This document shows, one piece after another, positions 23,416 to 31,146 of a DNA stretch of 35,258 bases. Source of the DNA: Candidatus Flavonifractor merdigallinarum (GTDB lineage Bacteria > Bacillota > Clostridia > Oscillospirales > Oscillospiraceae). The notes beneath the pieces are model-generated. The model did no database searches and was not told where the DNA came from. It was given only the letters and a program-made list of their open reading frames with translations. Position 1 is the first letter of the stretch, and each line of letters opens with the position of its first letter. Position numbers and translations under genes: made by a program. Where the stretch lies: positions 1-35,258 of the forward strand of contig DXDX01000052.1 in NCBI GenBank assembly GCA_019115265.1, given 5' to 3'.

Positions 23416-25920
23416 ATGCCGCAAAAACGTCGTGCAGGCCGGTGGGGCCGCCGGATACTGGGGGCGGTGCTGCTGATTTTAGTGCTGCTGTTTGTGGGCA
23501 TCTTTTATGCCGCACAGCATATCTTGCTGGAAAACGCCCAGGCGCTGGGCAATGAGCTGGCCGACAGCTACTCCCTGGAGGAGAGCCGCAACATCCGCTC
23601 GGTGGAAATTCTCATAGACTTGGGCGCCCAATATCTGGACGACCAAATCCAGGCTGGAGCCTCCCAGAGCGCCCTGGAGGACTGGATGAAAAACTTCTTC
23701 CAAAAGGTGACTGCGGTCACCGGCCAGGAGGTGTTGGATCCCTACGGAGTGGTTCACGGCCAGATTGTGGCGGCGGTACCCTGGTGGGGGGACGCCGACT
23801 ACGACTATACACAGACCAAGTGGTATCAAATGGCCCTCCAGGCGCAGGGAGACCCCATTTTCACCGACGCCTACCCGGACGCCATCACCGGCCGTCCGGT
23901 CCTCACCATCGCCCAGAAGTGTCAGAACTCCGACGATGTGATCGCGTTTGACATCTTCCCGGAAAATTTCAGCGTACAGGACAACGCCCAGGCCCTGCCG
24001 GCGGGGAGCTCCTGCTTTTTCTGCGACTCCAGCGGCACTCTGCTCTACGCCCGCACGCAGATGGAGGAACAGGGGGAAGCGCTGACGGAATATGTCCGCG
24101 TTCTGTATGAAAAAATCCAGCTGGGACAGCTGGACGGCGCTCAGGCGTATATCTATGACCTCTCCGGTGAGAAGCAGGCGGTCTACTTCAACACCACGGA
24201 AAACGGCTGGCTCTCCATCATCACCATCCCCTATTCCGCCCTGCTGGGCGGTCTGCGTCTGGCCTTTCAGGCGGCGCTGCTCCTGTGCGGCGGGGCGCTG
24301 CTGATTCTGGCGGCCATGAGCCTGCGGGAGCGGCGCATCCAGCGGCGCATGGACCGGGTCAGTGAGACGGTGGCCGCGCTGGGCAACCTCTACTACGCCA
24401 TCTACCGGGTGGATGTGGCCCAGGGCACCTATGAGGCCATCAAGGGCTCAGAGCTCATTCAACAGCTCCCCCCCACCGGCCAGTACCCCCAGCTGGTGGA
24501 GGCGGTGAGCGAGGTGATCGACCCGGAGACCTTCTCCCAGTTTCAGAGCAGCTTTTCCCTCCCAAACCTCCAGCGCCTGCTGGAGGAAGAGGTCCCCGAC
24601 TTCGGCGGAGATTTTCGGCGGCGGTTTGGGGAGGAGTACCGCTGGGTCAATGTGCGCCTTCTCTTTGACCCCTCCCTCCAGCCCCATGAGGCGGTATTGT
24701 GCTTCCGCCTGGTGGACGGGGAGAAGGCGGCCCAGCTGCGTCAGTTACAGCTCATGGAGCACGCCCTGGACAGCGCCAAACAGAGCGAGGCCGCCCGGGA
24801 GCAGTTCTTCTCCCAGATGAGCCACGACATGCGCACCCCCCTCAATGTCATCATCGGCACTGCCCAGCTGGCCCAGCGGACCTGCGAGGAAAAAAGTCAG
24901 ACCTATCTGAAAAAAATCCAGGTGGCCGCCAGTCAGCTTCTCAACCTCATCAACGATATTCTGGAGATCTCCCGCATCGAGCAGGCGGGCCTCCATCTGG
25001 AGAACCGGCAGTTTGATTTAGGGGAGACGGTGCGCCAGTGTGTCTCCGCCTTCCAGCCCCAGGCGGAGCTCCAGGAGAAGGAACTCACCCTCTCCCTCCA
25101 GCTGGACCGCTCCCAGGTGTATGGGGACGCCTTCCGGCTCCAACAGGTGCTCAACAATCTGCTGTCCAACGCCCTCAAATTCACCGAAAAGGGCGACCAC
25201 ATTCAGGTTTCGGTGGAACAGCTCCAGCGGGACAAGCACGCCAAATACCGCCTCATCGTGGCGGATACCGGCATTGGGATGTCCAAGGAGTTTCTCCCCA
25301 AGCTCTTCCTCCCCTATGAGCGGGAGACCCGCTTCTCCACTCAGACGGTACTGGGTACCGGCCTGGGGATGCCCATTGTCAAGAGCATTGTCACCAGCAT
25401 GGGCGGACAGATTCAGGTGGACAGCACCCTGGGAGAGGGGAGCACCTTCACCCTCACCCTGCCCCTGGAGGCGGCAGAGGAGCAGACCCCGCCCCCGGAC
25501 GCCCCGGCTCCGCAGGAGCTGACCGGCTCCCTCTCCGGCAAGCGGGTACTGCTGGCGGAAGATTTTGATATGAATATGGAGATTACCACGGAGCTGCTCC
25601 AGATGTGCGGCGCTCAGGTCACGCAGGCCTGGAACGGCCAGGAGGCGGTGGAGCAGTTCCAGGCGTCCGAGCCGGGGTATTTTGATGTCATCCTGATGGA
25701 TATGAACATGCCGGTGATGGACGGATGCACCGCGGCGGCGGCCATCCGGGCGCTGAACCGGCCGGACAGCCAGTCGGTGCCCATTCTGGCCCTCACCGCC
25801 AACGCCTTTGCCGAGGACATCGCCGCCTCCTCTCAGGCGGGGATGAACGCCCACATCGCCAAACCCGTGGACATGGAACAGCTGGCCGCCCTTCTTCAGC
25901 GGCTGACCGCAGACAACTAA
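23416..25920 (+). CDS. hybrid sensor histidine kinase / receiver protein
   Basis: An 834-residue membrane kinase. Membrane helices at ~13-33 and ~272-297 enclose an external Cache-like sensor domain (with WYQMALQAQGDPIFTDAYPD). A region of ~150 residues resembling a degenerate PAS (LYYAIYRVDVAQGTYEAI) precedes the HisKA domain with H470 in SHDMRTPLN. The HATPase has NNLLSNALKFT, DTGIGM and GTGLGM. A C-terminal receiver follows with D762 in LMDMNMPVMDG and lysine in KPVD. Such a hybrid usually passes phosphate from its receiver to an HPt protein, and one is encoded just beyond on the opposite strand. The start at 23416 follows GAGGAGGG. The sensed ligand is unknown. Confidence 0.92.
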   Translation: MPQKRRAGRWGRRILGAVLLILVLLFVGIFYAAQHILLENAQALGNELADSYSLEESRNIRSVEILIDLGAQYLDDQIQAGASQSALEDWMKNFFQKVTAVTGQEVLDPYGVVHGQIVAAVPWWGDADYDYTQTKWYQMALQAQGDPIFTDAYPDAITGRPVLTIAQKCQNSDDVIAFDIFPENFSVQDNAQALPAGSSCFFCDSSGTLLYARTQMEEQGEALTEYVRVLYEKIQLGQLDGAQAYIYDLSGEKQAVYFNTTENGWLSIITIPYSALLGGLRLAFQAALLLCGGALLILAAMSLRERRIQRRMDRVSETVAALGNLYYAIYRVDVAQGTYEAIKGSELIQQLPPTGQYPQLVEAVSEVIDPETFSQFQSSFSLPNLQRLLEEEVPDFGGDFRRRFGEEYRWVNVRLLFDPSLQPHEAVLCFRLVDGEKAAQLRQLQLMEHALDSAKQSEAAREQFFSQMSHDMRTPLNVIIGTAQLAQRTCEEKSQTYLKKIQVAASQLLNLINDILEISRIEQAGLHLENRQFDLGETVRQCVSAFQPQAELQEKELTLSLQLDRSQVYGDAFRLQQVLNNLLSNALKFTEKGDHIQVSVEQLQRDKHAKYRLIVADTGIGMSKEFLPKLFLPYERETRFSTQTVLGTGLGMPIVKSIVTSMGGQIQVDSTLGEGSTFTLTLPLEAAEEQTPPPDAPAPQELTGSLSGKRVLLAEDFDMNMEITTELLQMCGAQVTQAWNGQEAVEQFQASEPGYFDVILMDMNMPVMDGCTAAAAIRALNRPDSQSVPILALTANAFAEDIAASSQAGMNAHIAKPVDMEQLAALLQRLTADN

Positions 25921-25924
25921 AACC

Positions 25925-26989
25925 TCAGTCCGAGGGACACTCCGCCAGCGCAGCCTGGATGGCCTGCCGCCCCTCTTCCAGCGTCTGATAGACCTCCTGT
26001 GTCACCACACTCCCCACCTCACTGGCCAGGGTGCGGATCACCCGGTCCAGCCGGTCCGGGTAGCCCTGGTAGTAGTGGAGATAGTGCTGGATACGCAGGG
26101 CCAGGCGGACAATCTGGGCGCTGAGGGGGGCGGTATCCTCCTCCGGGGGCCAGCCGGAGCCGTCGGCGTTCTTGTGGTGCCACCGGGCAATCTCGGCGGC
26201 GCAGCGGAAGAAGGGAATGTCCCCCTCCTGGGAGAAGAGCTCCCAGCCCAAATCCGTGTGGCGGGTCAAATCCTCCTCTTCCCCCTCCCCCACCGGCAGG
26301 CCCAGACGGCCAATGTCGCAGAAGGGCGCGGCCAGACCGATGAGCTCCGCCTCCTCTTGGGTGAGGGGGCCGTCCGGGTGCTGCTCCACATAGACGTGGG
26401 CCAACGCGCCGGCCAGTTTCCCCAGCTGCCGGTAGGCATCTATGGAGAGCTCTGGACGGTAGCGGCAGAAGCGGCACAGGGTATCCAGCCAGCGCTTGGA
26501 CAAGTGCCGCGCCTCCTCCAGGGTGAGGTCCTGGAAGAAAGAGCGCGCCTCCCCCTCCTTCTGAGTCTCCTCTTCCTGAGGGTGGTCCAGAATGGTGCTC
26601 CCCTCCGGCCAGGCCTTTCGGACGACCGCACACACCCGCTCCTGAACGGCGTGGGGATCCACCGGCTTGACCAGAAAGTCCACCGCTCCCCGCTCCACAC
26701 TGGCCCGCACGTCCTTCTCGTTGGCGTCGGTGGTGATGAGGATCACCGGCAAATCGGAGGTGGTCTGCTCCACCTGGAGCTGATAGAGCACCGCAAAGCC
26801 CACCCCCCGGCGGCCCAGGCAGATGTCCAGCAGCACTGCGCAGATGCGCTCCCGGTTCTGCTTGAGGAAGGAGAGTCCCTGGTGGGCGTCGCTGAGGCAC
26901 ACCACCTGGAAGAGATTTTTGAAAATCTCATTCAAAATCGCCAAATCCAGTTCCGAATCGTCAATGACCAGCAGTGTATCCCGTATCAT
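25925..26989 (-). CDS. response regulator with degenerate HD-GYP-like output domain
   Basis: A 354-residue protein. Residues 1-125 form a receiver: D10/D11, phospho-acceptor D55 (LLDICLG), T87 and K109 (FLVKPVD). After a linker, residues ~185-320 follow the HD-GYP phosphodiesterase plan: CDIGRLGLP (224-232) in place of HDIGKIGIP, RHTDLG (H244), and WHHKNADGSGWP (270-281) in place of HHExxDGxGYP. The first metal histidine is cysteine, and the later D of the family (DxxDAL) reads RIQHYL, so c-di-GMP hydrolysis is doubtful. Start at 26989 after AGGAGG, overlapping the HPt gene by 4 bp (ATGA). Only 4 bp separate its stop from that of the hybrid kinase. Confidence 0.85.
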   Translation of the reverse strand: MIRDTLLVIDDSELDLAILNEIFKNLFQVVCLSDAHQGLSFLKQNRERICAVLLDICLGRRGVGFAVLYQLQVEQTTSDLPVILITTDANEKDVRASVERGAVDFLVKPVDPHAVQERVCAVVRKAWPEGSTILDHPQEEETQKEGEARSFFQDLTLEEARHLSKRWLDTLCRFCRYRPELSIDAYRQLGKLAGALAHVYVEQHPDGPLTQEEAELIGLAAPFCDIGRLGLPVGEGEEEDLTRHTDLGWELFSQEGDIPFFRCAAEIARWHHKNADGSGWPPEEDTAPLSAQIVRLALRIQHYLHYYQGYPDRLDRVIRTLASEVGSVVTQEVYQTLEEGRQAIQAALAECPSD

Positions 26990-27369
26990 GCCTTTTCCTC
27001 CTTCTGGTACTGTTGAATGAGGTCGGACAGGCTCTCACTCTCCCGCCTGGCCTCCTCCACCAGGGAGAGGAGCTTTTTCTTATTCTGGAATTTGGAGGCG
27101 CGGAACTCCACCAGAATGGCCTGGGCACAGTCGTGGATGGACTCAATGCTCAGATTGCCCGCCATCCCCTTGAGCCCATGGACGCGCATGTAGAATTCTT
27201 CCTCGTCCTCCTGCTCCAGAGCCTGAAGGATGGGCTCAAATTGCAGTTTTTCGGGCAGCTTGCCAATGAAGCTGAGAAACAGGGCCTCATTGCCCATAAA
27301 GCGGCCCAGAGCCTGGGAGATGTTGACGCCGGAATCCTCCAGCAGAGCCAAAAAAACTTCTTTGTCCAT
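26986..27369 (-). CDS. HPt (histidine phosphotransfer) domain protein
   Basis: A 127-residue all-helical protein with the HPt phosphorylation motif VHGLKGMAGNL, in which H64 is the phosphate acceptor. Free-standing HPt proteins shuttle phosphate between the receiver of a hybrid kinase and a separate response regulator. Both are encoded here: the hybrid kinase convergent on the other strand and the receiver/HD-GYP protein immediately downstream with an ATGA overlap. The start at 27369 follows AAGGGAG; a longer in-frame reading to 27513 passes through the promoter and is rejected. Confidence 0.88.
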   Translation of the reverse strand: MDKEVFLALLEDSGVNISQALGRFMGNEALFLSFIGKLPEKLQFEPILQALEQEDEEEFYMRVHGLKGMAGNLSIESIHDCAQAILVEFRASKFQNKKKLLSLVEEARRESESLSDLIQQYQKEEKA

Positions 27370-27409
27370 AGTGGAACTCCCTTGCACATTGCGATGAGAT
27401 GTCCCCTCC

Positions 27410-27418
27410 ATTATACCA
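27410..27418 (-). promoter_or_regulatory. extended -10 promoter of the HPt gene
   Basis: Minus-strand TGGTATAAT (27418-27410) is an extended -10. No convincing -35 lies 17 bp upstream, which an extended -10 can tolerate. It drives the HPt and response regulator genes away from the divergent pfl operon. Confidence 0.6.
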
Positions 27419-27506
27419 GATTTTCCGCCGAACGCCATAGGAAAGCGCACCGCGCTTGCATCAAAGCCCCCACCAATCTGTTCCAAATTCTGCTTGTCCC
27501 ATCCGC

Positions 27507-27535
27507 TTGACAAGTTTCTCCCCTCATGTTATAAA
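27507..27535 (+). promoter_or_regulatory. pflAB promoter
   Basis: TTGACA (27507-27512), 17-bp spacer, TATAAA (27530-27535). The start point near 27542 lies at the beginning of the riboswitch, with a leader of about 125 nt. Confidence 0.85.
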
Positions 27536-27542
27536 TAGACTA

Positions 27543-27643
27543 TCATATGACTGACGGATAATGTGGAGCCTACCACATGGAGTATGATACAAAAAGCCGA
27601 CCGTCTGGGCGAGAGAAGCCTGGATTGCCGGCTTTTCTCTTTT
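27543..27643 (+). promoter_or_regulatory. ZTP riboswitch (pfl motif) with expression platform
   Basis: The leader reads as the ZTP/ZMP riboswitch known as the pfl motif. A perfect 6-bp helix ATGTGG (27561-27566) / CCACAT (27573-27578) is followed by the GGAG block, a short linker and the conserved 3' part GCCGACCGTCTGGGC (27596-27610). GACGG (27553-27557) pairs with CCGTC (27601-27605), the pseudoknot of this class. The expression platform holds AGAGAAGCC (27612-27620) / GGCTTTTCTCT (27630-27640) plus a T-tract, and an alternative stem AAAAGCCG (27592-27599) / CGGCTTTT (27629-27636) that would unravel the aptamer. Ligand (ZMP/ZTP, a sign of 10-formyl-THF shortage) is known to switch such genes on; here that would raise formate supply through Pfl. 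Confidence 0.8.
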
Positions 27644-27665
27644 GGAAAAAGGAGGAATTTTTCCC

Positions 27666-28388
27666 ATGACAGCGGGGCTGATCCACTCCCTGGAATCCAT
27701 GGGCCTGGTGGACGGGCCGGGCATCCGCACCGTGGTCTTTTTGCAGGGCTGCGCCCTGCGCTGCCGCTACTGCCACAACCCGGACACCTGGGCCCTCCAG
27801 TCCCCAGCGGCCCAGTCCATCACCCCGGCGGCGCTGGTGGAGAAGCTAATCCGCTTCCAGCCCTATTATGGCAAAAACGGCGGGGTCACCTTCTCCGGCG
27901 GGGAACCCTTGCTCCAGCCGGAATTTCTGGCTGAGGCCCTGAATCGCTGCCGGGAGGCGGGTATCCACACCTGCCTGGATACGGCGGGGGCGGGCCTGGG
28001 GGAATACGGGGCCATTCTCGCCCACACCGACCTCATTCTGCTGGACGTGAAGCACTACACCCCCGAGGGCTACCGGGCGGTGACCGGGGCGGACATGGGG
28101 GCCTTTGACAAGTTCCTGGCCGCCGCTCAGGAGGCGGAGATCCCCCTGTGGGTGCGCCATGTGGTGGTACCTGGCCTCACCGACGGGGAAGAGCACCTGG
28201 CAGGGCTGGAGCGGTACCTCCAGACCATCCGCCACATTCAGCGGGTGGAGCTGCTGCCCTACCACACGTTGGGCGTCCACAAGTACGCCGCCCTGGGCAT
28301 CCCCTACCCCCTGGAGGGGGTAGAGCCCCCCGATCCCTCCACTCTGGAGGACTGGACCCGACGCTTGAATCAAACTTGTTGTGAATAA
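27666..28388 (+). CDS. pflA: pyruvate formate-lyase-activating enzyme
   Basis: A radical-SAM enzyme that places the glycyl radical on PflB. 240 residues, the usual length. The start reads GLIHSLESMGLVDGPGIRTV, then the cluster motif CALRCRYCHNP (C29, C33, C36: CX3CX2C), GGVTFSGGEPLLQPEF, LDTAG, LLDVKHYTPEGYRAVTG, and VPGLTDGEEHL. The ATG at 27666 follows AAAGGAGG; an in-frame TTG at 27642 lies in the terminator hairpin and is rejected. It precedes pflB by 9 bp, the reverse of the E. coli gene order, and both are under the ZTP riboswitch. Confidence 0.96.
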   Translation: MTAGLIHSLESMGLVDGPGIRTVVFLQGCALRCRYCHNPDTWALQSPAAQSITPAALVEKLIRFQPYYGKNGGVTFSGGEPLLQPEFLAEALNRCREAGIHTCLDTAGAGLGEYGAILAHTDLILLDVKHYTPEGYRAVTGADMGAFDKFLAAAQEAEIPLWVRHVVVPGLTDGEEHLAGLERYLQTIRHIQRVELLPYHTLGVHKYAALGIPYPLEGVEPPDPSTLEDWTRRLNQTCCE

Positions 28389-28397
28389 GGAGTTTTT

Positions 28398-30641
28398 ATG
28401 AGTATTGATGTGAACTGTGCCGCCTGGAGCGGCTTCCGCACCGGCGAGTGGCGCCACCTGGTGAATGTCCGCAATTTTATCCAGAAAAATTACACTCCGT
28501 ACGCGGGCGATGCCTCCTTCCTGGCCCCCATTTCCACAAAAACCGCCGCTGTGTGGAAAAAGGCCCACGCCCTCATCATTGAGGAGGTGAAGAAGGGCAT
28601 CATCGACGTGGAGACGGACGCCGTCTCCGGCATTGACAACTTCGCCCCCGGCTACATTGACCAGGAAAATGAGGTCATTGTGGGCCTCCAGACCGACGCA
28701 CCCCTCAAGCGGATTGTCAACCCCTTCGGCGGCATCCGCAACGCCACCTCCGCCCTGGAGCAGTACGGCTACCAGCTCAACCCGGAGATTGAGCGCCACT
28801 TCCGCCTCTACCGCAAGACTCACAACGAGGGCGTGTTCGACGCCTACCCCAAGCGCACCCGTCTGGCCCGGACGGCGGGGCTGCTCACCGGCCTGCCCGA
28901 CGCCTATGGCCGGGGGCGCATTGTGGGCGACTACCGCCGGGTGCCCCTGTACGGCACTGACTTCCTCATTGAAGAGAAGAAGGCCGACCTGGACCGGATT
29001 GACGGCCCCATGACCGACGAGCGCATCCGCCTGCGGGAGGAGGTGCAGATGCAGATCCGCGCCCTGGAGGAGATGGCCCACATGGCGGCCCGGTACGGCT
29101 GCGACATCACCCGCCCGGCGGAAAACGCCCATGAGGCGGTGCAGAACCTGTATATGGCCTACCTGGCAGGCATCAAGGAAAATAACGGCGCGGCCACCTC
29201 TCTGGGCCGCACTTCCACCTTCCTGGACATCTACATCCAGCGGGACCTGGACCGGGGCCTGCTGGACGAGCAGGGGGCCCAGGAGCTCATCGACCAGTTT
29301 GTCATCAAGCTGCGCCTGGTGCGCCACCTGCGCACCCCCGAGTACAACGAGCTCTTCGGCGGCGACCCCACCTGGGTCACCGAGTCCATCGGCGGCATGG
29401 GGGTAGACGGCCGCACCCTGGTGACCAAAAACTCCTTCCGCTACCTCCATACCCTCACCAACCTGGGCACCGCCCCCGAGCCCAACCTCACCGTGCTGTG
29501 GAGCAAGGACCTGCCCCAGGGCTTCAAGGACTACTGCTCCAAAATGAGCATCGACACCGACTCCATCCAGTACGAGAGCGACGAGGTGATGCGGCCCATG
29601 TACGGCGACGACTACTGCATTGCCTGCTGCGTCTCCGCCATGGCGGTGGGCAAGCAGATGCAGTTCTTCGGGGCCCGGGCCAACCTGGCCAAGAGCCTCT
29701 TGTACGCCATCAACGGCGGCGTGGACGAGAAGAAGGGCATTCAGGTGGTACCGGGAATTGAGCCGGATACCGATGAGGTCTTGCAGTACTCCAAGGTGCT
29801 GGGCAACTACAAAAAAGTGCTCTCCTATGTGGCGGAGCTCTACGTGGACACCATCAACATCATCCACTATATGTACGACAAATACGCCTACGAGAGCAGC
29901 CAGATGGCCCTCCACGACACTCTGGTGGAGCGGCTGGCCGCCTTCGGGGTGGCGGGGCTGTCCATCGCCGCCGACTCCCTGTCGGCCATCAAGTTCGCCC
30001 AGGTAAAGCCCATCCGCAACGAGAACGGCATCGCTGTGGACTTTGAGGTGGAGGGCGACTTCCCCAAGTACGGCAACGACGACGACCGGGTGGACGACAT
30101 CGCCGTGGAGCTGGTGTCCTACTTTTCCGCTGAACTGAAAAAGCACCCCCTGTACCGGAACGCCATCCACACCCTCTCCGCCCTGACCATTACCTCCAAC
30201 GTGATGTACGGCAAAAAGACAGGGACCACCCCGGACGGCCGCAAGGCGGGAGAGCCCTTCGCCCCCGGCGCCAACCCCATGCACGGCCGGGACAAAAACG
30301 GGGCCCTGGCCTCCCTCAACTCGGTGGCCAAAATCCCCTACCGGGCGGTGTGTCAGGACGGGGTGTCCAACACCTTCTCTATTGTGCCCGCGGCCCTGGG
30401 CAAGAGCGACACCGAGCGGGTGGACAACCTGGTGTCCATCCTGGACGGGTACTTCCTCCAGGGGGCCCACCACCTGAACGTAAATGTGATGAACCGCCAG
30501 CTCCTGCTGGACGCCATGGACCACCCAGAGCAGTACCCCACCCTCACCATCCGGGTGTCGGGCTACGCGGTGAACTTCTCCCGCCTGAGCCGGGAGCAGC
30601 AGCTGGAGGTCATCAAGCGCACCTTCCACGAGCGCATGTAA
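28398..30641 (+). CDS. pflB: formate C-acetyltransferase (pyruvate formate-lyase)
   Basis: The glycyl-radical enzyme that splits pyruvate with CoA into acetyl-CoA and formate under anaerobic conditions. 747 residues, close to E. coli PflB. The active-site cysteine pair is C410-C411 in CIACCVSAM, and the radical glycine is G722 in VSGYAVNF near the C-terminus. Other blocks include [40 protein letters not shown] and [21 protein letters not shown], which mark a true pyruvate formate-lyase rather than a glycerol or choline lyase. AAGGAG precedes the ATG. It is co-transcribed with pflA; formate is a fermentation product and a one-carbon donor. Confidence 0.97.
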   Translation: MSIDVNCAAWSGFRTGEWRHLVNVRNFIQKNYTPYAGDASFLAPISTKTAAVWKKAHALIIEEVKKGIIDVETDAVSGIDNFAPGYIDQENEVIVGLQTDAPLKRIVNPFGGIRNATSALEQYGYQLNPEIERHFRLYRKTHNEGVFDAYPKRTRLARTAGLLTGLPDAYGRGRIVGDYRRVPLYGTDFLIEEKKADLDRIDGPMTDERIRLREEVQMQIRALEEMAHMAARYGCDITRPAENAHEAVQNLYMAYLAGIKENNGAATSLGRTSTFLDIYIQRDLDRGLLDEQGAQELIDQFVIKLRLVRHLRTPEYNELFGGDPTWVTESIGGMGVDGRTLVTKNSFRYLHTLTNLGTAPEPNLTVLWSKDLPQGFKDYCSKMSIDTDSIQYESDEVMRPMYGDDYCIACCVSAMAVGKQMQFFGARANLAKSLLYAINGGVDEKKGIQVVPGIEPDTDEVLQYSKVLGNYKKVLSYVAELYVDTINIIHYMYDKYAYESSQMALHDTLVERLAAFGVAGLSIAADSLSAIKFAQVKPIRNENGIAVDFEVEGDFPKYGNDDDRVDDIAVELVSYFSAELKKHPLYRNAIHTLSALTITSNVMYGKKTGTTPDGRKAGEPFAPGANPMHGRDKNGALASLNSVAKIPYRAVCQDGVSNTFSIVPAALGKSDTERVDNLVSILDGYFLQGAHHLNVNVMNRQLLLDAMDHPEQYPTLTIRVSGYAVNFSRLSREQQLEVIKRTFHERM

Positions 30642-30700
30642 GCACCTATCTGACCGCGCCCAGCGCCCAATTTAAACCAAACAGCAGCCGCCCCAGAGCC

Positions 30701-30723
30701 GTGGATAGATCCACCACATTTTT
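30701..30723 (+). terminator. weak hairpin after pflB
   Basis: GTGGA / TCCAC with a 4-nt loop (30701-30714) followed by CACATTTTT. The stem is only 5-6 bp, so this is a tentative terminator for pflAB; the strong hairpin at 31082 is a backup. Confidence 0.35.
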
Positions 30724-30753
30724 GTCCTCATATGCCACTTCCGGAGAGATACC

Positions 30754-30831
30754 ATGGTAAAAGATGATTTCACAACCTGTGAGGGGTATTTTCCAGAGGA
30801 CTGGGCAGAGCTGCGGTGGGAGCGGACCTGA
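30754..30831 (+). CDS. 25-residue small ORF
   Basis: ATG at 30754 lies 7 nt after GGAGAG and opens MVKDDFTTCEGYFPEDWAEL plus RWERT, then TGA. Nothing recognised. It is the first of two tiny ORFs in a 500-bp stretch without other genes and could be a remnant or chance. Confidence 0.3.
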   Translation: MVKDDFTTCEGYFPEDWAELRWERT

Positions 30832-30934
30832 GCCTCCAAAGATGGTCTCCGCTGCCTATCTGGCTTAGGTCCACATATCCGCCCCAGTTTGCCACATACC
30901 ATAGAACACCGCCATCAAACAGGAGGGGATATCC

Positions 30935-31051
30935 ATGACGCCGCAGACCGCAGGGACCAAGCAGACAGCCTGGCGGGTTACTCGCCGCTTTGATGGAAAA
31001 CGGGAGCCGGAGGCCCTGCTCCGCTCGCTCATCCAGGCACACAAGAGCTAA
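30935..31051 (+). CDS. 38-residue small hypothetical protein
   Basis: ATG at 30935 has a strong ribosome binding site, AGGAGGGG. The product has the pattern WRVTRRFDGKREPEALLRSL followed by IQAHKS, a basic, probably helical peptide. I have an impression of short peptides of this style beside serine recombinases in clostridial mobile elements, but cannot confirm it, and no recombinase is present. A strong bidirectional terminator follows. The good ribosome binding site and coding-like composition make it more likely real than the ORF before it. Confidence 0.5.
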   Translation: MTPQTAGTKQTAWRVTRRFDGKREPEALLRSLIQAHKS

Positions 31052-31081
31052 CGCTGCCCTCTCTGTATCCGCTTCCCCGGC

Positions 31082-31125
31082 AAAACCGCGGGACCGAAGG
31101 AATTTCCTTTGGTCCCGCGGTTTTT
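31082..31125. terminator. bidirectional terminator
   Basis: Long stem AAACCGCGGGACC (starting at 31083) / GGTCCCGCGGTTT, extended by AAGGA / TCCTT after one mismatch, followed by TTTTTCTTG on the plus strand and TTTTGCCGG on the minus strand. It separates the pfl side from the convergent surface-protein gene. Confidence 0.88.
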
Positions 31126-31146
31126 CTTGTGTCTGTGCTAAGCATG

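Noticed and set aside
27846-30629. 927-residue frame antisense to pflA/pflB
   Set aside because: Same effect; it spans two well-defined genes and resembles no protein family.
30642-31081. Intact mobile element or integration site
   Set aside because: No recombinase, transposase, tRNA or terminal repeats are present; only two tiny ORFs remain.
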